Shown here one piece after another: positions 52,100-64,000 of a stretch of 64,000 bases of DNA. Position 1 is the first letter of the stretch. Each line of letters begins with the position of its first letter. Source of the stretch: Lingula anatina (Eukaryota > Brachiopoda > Lingulata > Lingulida > Lingulidae); NCBI RefSeq assembly GCF_001039355.2, contig NW_019775570.1, forward strand, positions 205,887 through 269,886, given 5' to 3'. The translations under genes and the position numbers were made by a program. The notes beneath the pieces were generated by a model that had not been told where the DNA came from, searched no databases, and saw only the letters and a list, made by a program, of their open reading frames with translations.

Positions 52100-55000
52100 T
52101 AGGGGAATCGGCAAGTAATCCTTATCTGACACCCAAATAACGTGAATGTATTGTTTTCTGATTTCATTGTTTTTTCTCTGTTGTCGTGACTCTGTGGTTG
52201 CGTGCGACGTTGTATATTGCGGACGTTTGTTTTACGTCGCTTATTCTTCTTTGTTACGTTAAAATGATACATACGTTACCATGAAGCGTGTAAATATTTA
52301 TTCTATTTTCATTGGTTTTCTTTCGCTTTGTGGGCCAACCCTTATGTCTTTTATTTGTGTTTCATTGAAATAGTGTTGGCGCACAAAAGGAAAGACAACC
52401 AATGAAAATAGAATAAAAAATATTTACACCCTTCATGGTAACGTATGTATCATTTTAACGTAACAAAGAAGAATGAGCGACGTAATAACATGCGTGCGCA
52501 CATACACAACATCGCACGCAACAACATAGTGGCGACAACAAAGAACAAACAATGAAATCAGAAGACAGTGCCTTCACATTATTAGGTAACGTATGTATCG
52601 GTGACATATGTATCATATAAAAAATTTCAACAAACGGTTTCAAGACAAGTAATATTTACTTGCCCTGCATTTCCTTCTTATTGATATGTAGTATACCGTA
52701 AGAATTAGGCGTTTGCTCACAAAACGGACAACAAACAATAAAAAATAAAAGTATTTACACGCCACATGGTAACTATTTTCATTGGTTGTCTTTTGTTTTG
52801 TGTGCCAACACTTATGTCTTAATGTTACATTAAAATGAATGAAAACGAGACAAATAAGATTTCAACTATCTGTGAAAATTGTTCATATGATACATGCGTT
52901 ACCGATATACACATGGGTAAATAATATGAAGGTGTTGTTTTTGAATTCCTTTGATTGTTTTCTGTTGTCACGACTTTGTTAGTGCGTGCGACTTTGTATA
53001 TGTGCCCACTTTTGTACGTCGTTCATTCTGTTTGTTACGTCAATATGATATATACGTTACCGATACATACGTTACCATGAAGCGTGTAAATATTTATTTA
53101 TTCTATTTTCATTGGTTGTCTTCCGTTTTGTGGGCCAGCACTATTGTCTTAATGCTACATTAAAATGAAAGAAAACGAGACAAATAAGATTTGTTGCCTT
53201 CAACTATCTGTGAAAATTGTCCATTTGATTCATACGTTACCGATATGTACGTGACCAAATAATATGAAAGTGTTATTTTCTGATTCCATTGACTGTTTTC
53301 TGTTGTCACGACTTGAGTGGGTGTGAGTTTATATATGTGCGCACAACGTTTTACGGCCCTCATTCTTATTTGTTATGTAAATATGATACATAGACGTATG
53401 TTTTTCTGATTTCATTGTTTTTTCTCTGTTGTCGTAACATTTTCACGTAACAAAGAAGAATGAGCGACGTAATGACATGCGTGCGCACATTTACAACGTC
53501 GCACGCAACCACAGAGTCACGACAACAGAGAACAAACAATAAAATCAGAAAACAATACCTTCACATTATTTGGTAACGTGTGTATCGGTGACGTATGTAT
53601 CATATATACAATCATATATACAACTACAAGTAATCCTTATCTGACACCCAAATAACGTGAATGTATTGTTTTCTGATTTCATTGTTTTTTCTCTGTTGTC
53701 GTGACTCTGTGGTTGCGTGCGACGTTGTATATTGCGGACGTTTGTTTTACGTCGCTTATTCTTCTTTGTTACGCTAAAATGATACATACGTTCCCGATAC
53801 ATACGTTACCTTGAAGCGTGTAAATATTTATTCTGTTTTCATTGGTTTTCTTTCGCTTTGTGGGCCAACCCTTATGTGTTTTATTTGTGTTTCATTAAAA
53901 TAGTGTTGGCGCACAAAAGGAGAGACAACCAATGAAAATAGAATAAAAAATATTTACACCCTTCATGGTAACGTATGTATCATTTTAACGTAACAGAGAG
54001 AATGAGCGACGTAATAACATGCGTGCGCACATACACAACGTCGCACGCAACAACATAGTGGCGACAACATATAGAACAAACAATGAAATCAGAAGCAGTG
54101 CCTTCACATTATTTGGTAACGTATGTATCGGTGACATATGTATCATATAAAAAATTTCAACAAACGGTTTCAAGACAAGTAATCTTTACTTGCCCTGCAT
54201 GTCCTTCTTATTGATATGTAGTATACCGTAAGAATGAGGCGTTTGCTCACAAAACGGACAACAAACAATAAAAAATAAAAGTATTTACACGCCACATGGT
54301 AACTATTTTCATTGGTTTTCTTTCGATTTGTGAGCCAACACTTATGTCCTTTATTTGTGTTTTATTAAAATAGTGTTGGCGCACAAAAGGAAAGACAACC
54401 AATGAAAATAGAATAGAAAATATTCACACGCTATATGGTAACGTATGTATCATTTTCACGTAACAAAGAAGAATGAGCGACGTAATGACATGCGTGCGCA
54501 CATTTACAACGTCGCACGCAACCACAGAGTCGCGACAACAAAGAACAAACAATCAAATCAGAAGACAGTGCCTTCACATTATTTGGTAACTTATGTATCG
54601 GTGACATATGTATCATAAAAAAAATTCAACAAACGGTTTCAAGACAAGTTACCTTTACTTGCCATGCTTTCCTTCTTATTGTAATGTTGTATACCGTAGG
54701 AATGAGGCGTTTGCTCACAAAACGGACAACAAACAATAAAAAATAAAAGTATTTACACGCCACATGGTAACTATTTTCATTTGTTGTCTTTTGTTTTGTG
54801 CGCCAACACTTATGTCTTAATGTTACATTAAAATGAATGAAAACGAGACAAATAAGATTTTTTGCCTTCAACTATTTGTGAAAATTGTCCATTTGATTCA
54901 TATGTTACCGATATGTACTTGACCAAATAATATGAAGGTGTTGTTTTCTGATTCCATTGACTGTTTTCTGTTGTCACGGCTTTGTTAGTGCGTGCGACTT

Positions 55001-57840
55001 TGTATATGTGCCCACGTTTGTACGTCGTTTATTCTGTTTGTATATGATATATACGTTACCGATACATACGTTACCATGAAGCGTGTAAATATTTATTTAT
55101 TTATTCTATTTTCATTGGTTGTCTTTCGTTTTGTGGGCCAGCACTTATGTCTTAATGCTACATTAAAATGAAAGAAAACGAGACAAATAAGATTACTTGC
55201 CCTCAACTATATGTGAAAATTGTCCATTTGATTCATACGTTGCTGATATGTACTTGACCAAATAATATGAAGGTGTTATTTTCTGATTCTATTACGATTC
55301 TTATTATGATTCAAAGACGTATTTTTTTCTGATTTCATTGTTTTTACTCTGTTGTCGGGACTCTGTGGTTGCGTGCGACGTTGTATATGTGCGCACGTTT
55401 GTTTTACGTCGCTTATTTTTCTTTGTTACGCTAAAATGATACATACGTTACCGATACATACGTTACCATGAAGCGTGTAAATATTTATTCTATTTTCATT
55501 GGTTTTCTTTCGATTTGTGGGCCAACACTTATGTCTTTTATTTGTGTTTTATTAAAATAGAGTTGGCGCACAAGAGGAAAGACAACCAATGAAAATAGAA
55601 TAAAAAAATATTCACAGGCTTTATGGTAACGTATGTATCATTTTCACGTAACAAAGAAGAATGAGCGACGTAATGACATGCGTGCGCACATTTACAACGT
55701 CGCACGCAACCACAGAGTCGCGACAAGAGAGAACAAACAATCAAATCAAAAAACAATACCTTCACATTATTTGGTAACGTATGTATCGGTGACATATGTA
55801 TCATAAAAAAAATTTCAACAAACGGTTTCAAGACAAGTTACCTTTACATGCCATGGTTTTCCTTCTTATTGTAATGTAGTATACCGTAGGAATGAGGCGT
55901 TTGCTCACAAAACGGACAACAAACAATAAAAAATAAAAGTATTTACACGCCACATGGTAACTATTTTCATTGGTTGTCTTTTGTTTTGTACGCCAACACT
56001 TATGTCTTAATGTTACATTAAAATGAATGAAAACGAGACAAATAAGATTTTTTGCCTTCAAATATTTGTGAAAATTGTTCATATGATACATGCGTTACCG
56101 ATATACAAATGGCTGAATAATATGAAGGTGTTGTTTTCTGATTCCATTGATTGTTTTCTGTTGTCACAGCTTTGTTAGTGCGTGCGACTTTGTATATGTG
56201 CCCACGTTTGTACGTCGTTCATTCTATTTGTTACGTCAATATGATATATACGTTACCGATGACTGCGTTACCATGAAGCGTGTAAATATTTATTTATTCT
56301 ATTTTTATTGGTTGTCTTTCGTTTTGGGGGCCAGCACTTGAGTTTTAATGCAACATTAAAATGAAAGAAAACGAGAAAAATAAGATTTCTTGCCTTCATC
56401 TATCTGAGAAAATTGTCCATTTGATTCATACGTTACCGATATGTACGTGACCAATTAATATGAAGGTGTTGTTTTCTGATTCCATTGACTGTTTTCTGTT
56501 GTCACGACTTTGTGAGTGGGTGTGAGTTTGTATATGTGCGCACAACGTTTTACGGCCCTCATTCTTATTTGTTATGTAATTATGATACATAGACGTATTT
56601 TTTCTGATTTCATTGTTTTTTCTCTGTTGTCGTGACTCTGTGGTTGCGTGCGACGTTGTATATTGCGGACGTTTGTTTTACGTCGCTTATTCTTCTTTGT
56701 TACGCTAAAATGATACATACGTTACCGATACATACGTTACCATGAAGCGTGTAAATATTTATTCTATTTTCATGGTTTTCTTTCGATTTGTGGGCCAACA
56801 CTTATGTCTTTTATTTGTTTTATTAAAATAGAGTTGGCGCACAAAAGGAAAAACAACCAATGAAAATAGAATAAAAAAATATTCACAGGCTTTATGGTAA
56901 CGTATGTATCATTTTCACGTAACAAAGAAGAATGAGCGACGTAATGACATGCGTGCGCACATTTACAACGTCGCACGCAACCACAGAGTCGCGACAAGAG
57001 AGAACAAACAATCAAATCAAAAAACAATACCTTCACATTATTTGGTAACGTGTGTGTCGGTGACGTATGTACCATATATACAATTTAAACAAGCGGTTTC
57101 AAGTCAAGTTACCTTTACTTGCCATGCTTTTCCTTCTTATTGTAATGTAGTATACCGTAGGAATGAGACGTTTGCTCACAAAACGGACAACAAACAATAA
57201 AAAATAAAAGTATTTACACGCCACATGGTAACTATTTTCATTGGTTGTCTTTTGTTTTGTACGCCAACACTTATGTCTTAATGTTACATTAAAATGAATG
57301 AAAACGAGACAAATAAGATTTTTTGCCTTCAAATATTTGTGAAAATTGTTCATACATGTATGATACATGCGTTACCGATATACAAATGGCTGAATAATAT
57401 GAAGGTGTTGTTTTCTGATTCCATTGATTGTTTTCTGTTGTCACAGCTTTGTTAGTGGGCGTGAGTTTGTAAGGCCTAACGTTTTACGGCCCTCATTCTT
57501 AGTTTTTTATGTAAATATGATACATAGACGTATTTCTTATGATTTTATTGTTTTTTTTTCTGTTGTCGTGACTCTGTGGTTGCGTGCGACTGTGTATATG
57601 TGGGCACGTTTGTTTTAAGTCGCTTTTTCTTGTTTGTTACGCTAAAATGATACATACGTTACTGATACATACGTTACCATGAAGCGTGTAAATATTTATT
57701 CTATTTTCATTGGTTTCCTTTCGATTTGTGGGCCAACACTTATGTCTTTTATTTGTGTTTCATTAAAATAGAGTTGGCGCACAAATGGAAAGACAACCAA
57801 TGAAAATATAATAAATATTTACACGCTTCATGGTGGCAAG
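52100..57840. repeat. Inverted-repeat (foldback) satellite array
   Basis: Forward blocks (aagcgtgtaaatatttattc, cattggttgtctttcgtttt) near 52283, 53080, 53813, 55078, 55473, 56275, 56744 and 57680 alternate with their inversions (aaagacaaccaatgaaaata near 52394, 53925, 54395, 55580, 56850 and 57790). A second marker, gcgtttgctcacaaaacgga, recurs at about 52708, 54240, 54705, 55895 and 57170. Units fold on themselves over roughly 200-base arms. The short phrase cgtatgtatc/gatacatacg is scattered throughout. Small open frames repeat only because the DNA repeats. Confidence 0.9.
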
Positions 57841-60148
57841 AATAAAGCTTACCTGAACTGATTGTTAATTATTGTGAGATGGCACGTACCAAACAGTGAA
57901 GTCAACCCGAAATAATGAGATCCAGCTTTTTAAATTAATTTTCTTTGATACTTTTAAGTATGAAGAAGGCTTTTGGTTTAGTTTGGAGGTTAGATTGTAA
58001 ACTTTAACTATTTTTATCGTTTTTTATGACACAGGTGCAGAGTTAATATCAAACAACGAAAGAGAAACATTTGTATCAAAATTAAGGCTTATTTCTTTAA
58101 TAATATTTTGCGCGTGTTTATTTATAATTCTTCCTACTTTATGTGCTGCAGAACCGGGTGTAGATGGGAGAGATCCTGTATGCAAATATAGACTGAATAA
58201 TATTAAAGATATGGCCTACAAAATGTTAATTACTCAAAAGTCTTTTTGGAAAAAATGCATTCCATCCATAAACAAAGCAAATAGAAATATCAAGAGCTAC
58301 TATAAAAATAAAGTTCAGTTGTGTTTATAGTATGTACACAGCAATAACGGTTTAATGCCTAATAAATAAATACGAGTAGTTTGCATTTGATCTTTCATAA
58401 ATTCATTTATTCAACTCTATGTGAATTCAATCAATTCATAGCTTAAATGTACGCGAAAGTTGCTTTCGTTACCGAACCTTTTTGGTAAAGTCACTTTTAA
58501 AAATCATTGTTGGCAAGTTTTTATACTTAAAATCTCCGTATCAGAGTACAGTTTTCAAAGTAGAGTGAAGCCACCGCGCATTAAAGGTCAATTAACGCTT
58601 GGACGAACATTTTATTACGACCACACTCAGCTTCGATCTTTTTCTCAGCGAGCTAGGGTTAGGCTCTTTTGTTAGCAGAAAGTAAGACACGATAATTACC
58701 CGACGGGCTAGGGCATGGTACTATTGTTAACCGAAACCAAACAGCGCATGGATGACAATGTTATTTCCATGGTTACCGCGCCAGGCTGTATGAACAACCC
58801 GCAGCGACCCGTAGAGTAAAGAAGGGGATTTTCCGGCGGGTCTGCGTGCATAGGGAGGCTAAGAAAAACAGAAATACAATAACAAAATGATATCAAAACA
58901 ACACAGCTGCCTTTGCAAATTGTGCCAATCTTTCTCCGATTACGAACATTCTCGTCCGGTGTCTGTCTTTTGCAAAACGGAAAGCAAATGTTGGTGAGAG
59001 GAAATGTCTTGCATGCAACACGTTAACAAGCCAAAAATCATGATATAGAATTGCTGTGCGGATGGATGCCATGCTATTGCATTACGCAGTGACGTATTGG
59101 GTAGTCTATTCCTACTTTCTAACCGTAACAACAGTTTGCAAGCTACTGTAATTTGATTCTTTTTTTTTTTTTTTTTTTNNATTCTTTTTTTTTTTTTTTT
59201 TTTGTAAAACAGAAAACTAACCTCAAAGAATCCTGTGAATTCATGCACACATAAATATATTTACATTATAATGCTACTACACAACCTTCTTTTTCCCGAT
59301 ATGAAAAGTATATTAGCCAGAGATAGTTCTGTTCAGTATTGCACACGTTGACGCGTTGTAGCATTTAACATTGAGGAAGAGAGAGAGAGAGAAAGATCAA
59401 TTCATGGCTTATATAGTAATTTCATGTTATTTTATGACATCCAATAGCATATTTATTATTTAGCGACGTAATGAATTAAAACCATTAAAAGTACATTTAG
59501 TTTCTCCTCAAGAGTAAAAACTACTTTTTGTGATTATATCAAGTCACCCACCCTCACCTAAAACTGAAATACCAAAGAAACGTTCAGCCTGAATTTTGTA
59601 ATAATGATATAATTTTATGGTGCATTTTATTAACTTAATGCACCTTATATTACATAACATTTGAAATTATGAAAGGAACACGATAAGAAAAAAATCTTTA
59701 AACAAAAGTGATAAAAAGTGCAATCTTACAATACTCAGACTCTCTAAACATCCCCAAAGTTTTAAAACATATGCATTTCCAGTTAAGTTACAAAAGAATA
59801 AACATTTGTCTCCTGTGTTCCGAATACCGAGGAATTATTTTGAAAGGCATATACCAAATGCACAGTCCTATATACCATAATATACACCAGTTTTCATCTA
59901 TTGGTAGGCGAACACTACAGAATGTGATCGACAATTGGTGAATGTGACACCAGATCATAGCTCTTTCACGCTCAACAAGACCCGGGCTATTCAGAGGGAG
60001 ATCGGTATTCAAACACAACATAGTCATAAACACTGGAAACGAATTATATCCTGTGTTGCCGACCAAGAATAAAAACTGTGGGCCCAACGGACATATTTTA
60101 GAATGGATTTTATATGATGCCCACTGTAAAGTAAAGTTTCACTAGCTT
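57841..60148. other. Intergenic region after the satellite
   Basis: It is AT-rich unique sequence with an NN interruption in a T run at 59160-59203 and a GA tract at 59376-59391. No gene is supported here. Downstream transcribed sequence of the gene at 60149 may extend into it. Confidence 0.5.
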
Positions 60149-60997
60149 TCACGCTACAGTCGGTATTGGGAGATTGAAACGCCAAGCGGTAAAGGCCAAT
60201 AAGAGACAAAGTAAAAACGATGATCCGAACACCGTAGAATCGCTGGTGCATTTCTCAGCCTTTACTGAGGCTGGTACATCGGTAGATTCTGCTCCACTGT
60301 GACCCGAAGTTGCATGATGTTGAGTCGTAGTTGCTTCCGTAACGCCACTCTCCTCTGTCGAATTCAACGCAATAAAACTGGTATTCCCTTTGTCATTTAC
60401 CGCCCCCAAGGGCTCAGTGGTATTGGCAGCACTTTCAGGGGGGAGGGTTGTAATCTGTATATTTCTGAAATTCTCCAATCCTCGATCGCCTAGCATTTGA
60501 ATGTATTCCATAAACTCTGGGACGGTCTGGTTGCTGGGGAGGTCGTCCATATTGCAATCCTCCTCGGATATTCCGGTGATAAAGATAAACTTGGCATCGT
60601 CTTCAGGGGGGAAAGAATCCATCCAGTCCTGGTAACTCCATGCGCAGTCACCGATTAAGTTTTGCGTTACGGATGCCGGGTTTAATCGTATCCGCCCGCC
60701 TTGAATCGATGCAAGGATTCTGGCGTAGAAGACGTCCGTCACAACGAAAGGACAGTAGTAGGTATTTACTCCATTCATAGGGGTGTTTTCATACTGGTTG
60801 TCGGCATCGTAGAACAAATACACGTGTTGATACCAGGTCAACATAATGGTGCAAAGAGGAATGTAGTACAACATATTGCTTGATTCTACTTGGCTATCTG
60901 AAGTGAAAATGAGAAATAGAACGAAATTATAAAATCTTGAATGATTCTGGCCAATTATACCTTGTATACGTTTGACGTCTTTGAAAGCACGCAACAT
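60149..60997 (-). CDS. Unknown glycosylated, probably GPI- or membrane-anchored protein
   Basis: The frame is open for 282 residues. An acceptor-like cacttcag at 60898-60905 and a donor-like gtataa after 60961 would remove a 63-base intron in frame (phase 1), giving about 261 residues. Without splicing, a hydrophobic FYNFVLFLIF remains near the N-terminus as a possible signal anchor. The body holds aromatic and acidic stretches (YQHVYLFYDADNQYENTP, CAWSYQDWMDSFPPEDD) and four N-glycosylation sequons (NQT, NTT, NTS, NST). A Ser/Thr-rich stalk precedes a C-terminal hydrophobic tail (SSFLLCLLLAFTAW) ending about eight residues before the stop, typical of GPI-anchor or single-pass signals. No family is recognised. 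A better signal-peptide exon may lie further upstream. Confidence 0.62.
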   Translation of the reverse strand: MLRAFKDVKRIQGIIGQNHSRFYNFVLFLIFTSDSQVESSNMLYYIPLCTIMLTWYQHVYLFYDADNQYENTPMNGVNTYYCPFVVTDVFYARILASIQGGRIRLNPASVTQNLIGDCAWSYQDWMDSFPPEDDAKFIFITGISEEDCNMDDLPSNQTVPEFMEYIQMLGDRGLENFRNIQITTLPPESAANTTEPLGAVNDKGNTSFIALNSTEESGVTEATTTQHHATSGHSGAESTDVPASVKAEKCTSDSTVFGSSFLLCLLLAFTAWRFNLPIPTVA

Positions 60998-63900
60998 GGC
61001 GTTTACTGTTATAAAACTGTAGCCTTCGCTGCTGTGACAGATATTTTAATTTTTATAGCATGCCATCTGACAGTGCACTGAAATGTCGTGCAGTGGACGA
61101 GTCTTTACCCATCTCTTTGCAGAAATGAAACATTAAACGTCCAATTAATTGACAAGGTTTCAATATGTATTCAATAACACAAAATGATAAACAATATATT
61201 GATGGTATGCAGAATACTACACCTAGACTACACATACATGTAGATATAAAATGGTGTTTGTGCCAAGTTAAGAAAAAAATACTTGCATGTGATTCACAAT
61301 ATCTTGCTTGTTGTCCAGCCTGCATCTACTTCCGTCACTTTTTCATCTCCACTTTTCACACTTTAGTCAGGAAAGTCCTAAATCCTTGCTGACAATTCAC
61401 ACTATCTTGTCCGTTGTAAGCCGCTACATGTATATTCGCCAGTAAATTGATTTCTGTTTGAGATCTATTTGAGATTGTATATAAGAAACTAGAGGTCGGT
61501 TTGTTATAAACTACTTGTAGGTAGGACAGGGACGCCCTTTAATACTGTATTCCGAGTCATAACGCTGCGCTCGGTATAAAAACATTCTGTACAAGGGCAA
61601 ATTGGCTGGGCCGCGGGGTGGGGCACTTGCCGGGTTCAAGATGGAGGTCATATTTAAAATATGAATATACTGCACCACATTCCATGGGGTATTTTAAGGA
61701 ATGCATTTTTCGTGGTTAAAGTTCATTTCTGTCTTGTAGCTTTCGTGTATCTTATATTTGTCTTGATTAATATCTGAAAAAGGTTTGCTGAAAATAAAAA
61801 ATACGAGGTCTAGCATGATAATTTTCATTGGCAAGCGAATGGATTCAGTAGGGACGACCAAGAGTAAAATACTGGTTAACAAAATCGTACAATGTTCTGA
61901 ATGAATGAATGAATGAATGAATGGGACAAATCCACATCAGTCTTTAATAAAAAGTGACAGAAATTCGATATATTGAACTATTTCAAGGCAGCAAGTCGCA
62001 TTCGCTTACTTACTTTTTGCCCTGTTTGGACATAAATAAATAAATAAGGAAAAAGAAAAGCAAAATATATATCATTGATGGCAAAATATGTATCATTGAT
62101 GGGGGGATTTACAACGTCCCCATACCTACATGCCCTCTACAGAAAGAACATTCACAGATATTAAACTGCAATTTTCTGTATTGTGAGGATTTGTGATAAA
62201 ATGACGTCATCCCCAAGCTGGTCTCTGGTGGATATTTTTTGTAGTCCTCTTCCTCCTCCCCTCCCCACCCCTCCGCGCTTCCCCTCGTCCTTCGTCCCCC
62301 CTTTCCCCCTCCCCGGGTTCGCCCCAGTACTGACCCATGATGCAATTATGTAATATAGAATTCTATACCTTCGGCTGCAATACGAATAACACATGATCAT
62401 TCAGTGTGGATTTAGGCATGCTTCAGTTAACCTAAAGACGTGCAGTTTCCTCATAAGTTTTAGTAAATATAATCTCCTTCAGGAAGGAATCAGCAGATTT
62501 TTTAAAAATTTAATGATTGAAGTATATCTTGACTACTAGTACTGGGATTTAATTTTTTACTAGTACGTCTAGTTGCTCGCGAGTGAAGTCAATGTACATA
62601 GGGCAGCCCAGTAGATTAAGCAAGAAATATTTAAGATCGTACCCCTTTAGTTATACCCTCTACATTTTATACCGGGACCCACAGAGAGATGTTTTTTTTA
62701 CTACATATACACAGATATTTCCCTGGCTTATTCTGTGCACATTTATGTACAGCAAGAAAATTTAGAGGGTTTGAGCTTAAGATAAATGACAATGATAACA
62801 CGAAAAGTTGATATCTGAATAAAAGTTTCTATGTTACATTTTGATACATGATGAAGTGTTCTCATACTTAATTTAACTGCGATGTTTTGACTTTCTTTTC
62901 AGACATAATGCACTGGCAATAATTCAGTAGTCATTTCCGACCAAAGACGTGGGTTTTAGAGATATAAATGAGAGCAGTGAATTAGCTTCAGGATGGAGAA
63001 AGTCACGATCTTACTGTTCTGGCACGCAAGAGCGTGTGCACACCATTGCACATCGCGCACGACACAAAATTGTTGACCTTTTACTCTTTATCAGAGGCCA
63101 AATGTATTTATTTATTTCAAATTCTAGATAATACAAAAATGTACATATCTAGTGAATAGCCAGAAAAATATTTTTGAATATCTAGCGAATCTAGTGTCCT
63201 GGTATAATAATAATGATGTTACATGAGTACAACGAATCCATTTTTACAAACACATGATATTTGCTTCACATAATTTGGTTTATCCAGATGTTTATTCCCA
63301 TTAATAAAATTATCGATAATTAAATGTTAAAATATTATAACATCATTCATATTTTTATTATGTAAACATAATTAGTTTACTTCTTGAATGGTGCAGTCTT
63401 TTTCTCGTTGTTGTTGTTTGTTTTTCTTCACCTTTATTTTTTTCTTCTTTCCCTTGTCTCCTTACTGCTCGTCCAACATGAAATCGGGTAGCTTTCACTT
63501 CAAGCAAGTTTCCACTCGGCGTATTGTACTGAGTTCTACTAATTTGGAAATGTCGTGTCAGTCGCGTTTCATGTGTTGTTACTGATAACAAGGTCAATAA
63601 AAGCAAGAAGTTATCTCTTTATAAGTGATGTCATTCTGTAAGCCATTTTAGAGCCGAACGATGTGACAGAAATTGTAGTCCGCTAGGGACTGTAGTCTGT
63701 TCACCTTTTTTTCAATCGTGCCATATACTAACCTCAATACTACGACTAACCCTAACCTGTACTAATCACAAAGGACCCCGGACAGCCATTCCTAGGACTA
63801 CATGTTCCGTTCCTGTCACTCAGGCTTCCCCTCTGCTTATTAATGATATTAGCTTCCAATTTAACAAAACGATTATAATCTATAGCTAAAAAGCTTGCTT

Positions 63901-64000
63901 ACAATGTACACGTTCAATTATCAATTAAAAACATATTGACAAGTCATTCATTTGATTTTCACTCTGTGATATACAAAAAAATATAGCATCAATTTTAATA
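60998..64000. other. Right flank, no supported gene
   Basis: It contains an (AATG)n run at 61902-61922 and a C-rich low-complexity stretch at about 62245-62330. A loose inverted pair lies at about 63662-63825 (gtgacagaaattgtagtccg against ggactacatgttccgttcct). An upstream exon of the gene at 60149 could be here, but none is certain. Confidence 0.5.

Noticed and set aside
51961-57618. Recurring frames such as those starting MKPFVEIF or MIVFCCH in the satellite
   Set aside because: The similarity between them follows from DNA repeat identity. Both strands give equal frames and none has consistent starts or splice sites.
52100-57840. Possible CRISPR-like array
   Set aside because: The genome is eukaryotic, and the units are hundreds of bases long and inverted, without uniform short repeats and spacers.
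62109-62400. Glycine/arginine-rich minus-strand frames
   Set aside because: They are translations of a C-rich low-complexity stretch with no supporting features.

Overview
This is an AT-rich eukaryotic window. It shows spliced multi-exon genes with GT/AG introns, many miniature inverted-repeat elements, a BEL/Pao retrotransposon, simple repeats and an inverted-repeat satellite. BEL/Pao elements together with these MITE types suggest a non-vertebrate, probably marine, animal. I cannot name the phylum from sequence alone. The assembly is draft quality: N runs lie at 38796-39286 and 49450-49474, and single N joins lie at 1319, 19423, 32354, 34463, 37026 and 41693. Three of the single N joins are flanked by direct duplicates that look like unmerged contig ends.

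The main content is a minus-strand tandem array (about 0.3-50.4 kb) of a small secreted-peptide gene family that I do not recognise. Each gene has three short exons. Exon 1 encodes a signal peptide and ends in phase 1. Exon 2 begins with a block of arginines and ends in phase 0. Exon 3 encodes a short, very acidic C-terminus. Precursors are about 65-81 residues and almost cysteine-free in most copies. Copies are named a-k here. Copies b, c, d, e, i and j look intact and h is intact but stop-lost. Copy k is divergent and split by a retrotransposon, and a runs off the left edge. Copy f lacks its own exon 3, and there is one pseudogene and three orphan terminal exons. Two subtypes alternate (c/e/f/h and d/i), with a relic of a third between them, which suggests that a multi-gene unit was duplicated several times. 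A nearly identical 4.36-kb block at about 7.4-11.77 kb and 19.42-23.79 kb is the youngest event. Most exon 1 copies share a TATA box about 35-85 bp upstream and a conserved gggattagaaacc motif further upstream, so they are probably co-expressed.

From 31.7 to 44.8 kb lie BEL/Pao retrotransposon sequences: three LTRs, a gag-pol with RT, RNase H and integrase domains, and a second pol copy with its integrase core deleted. The outer LTRs share a 5-bp target duplication and resemble each other more than the middle LTR. They therefore look like one insertion in the first bases of intron 2 of copy k, while the segment at 38.8-41.7 kb, with two exons of an unrelated acidic coiled-coil gene, is probably mis-scaffolded.

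From 52.1 to 57.8 kb is a satellite built from inverted units with no credible coding capacity. A separate minus-strand gene at 60.1-61.0 kb encodes an unknown glycosylated, probably membrane- or GPI-anchored protein. The rest is intergenic sequence with repeats.
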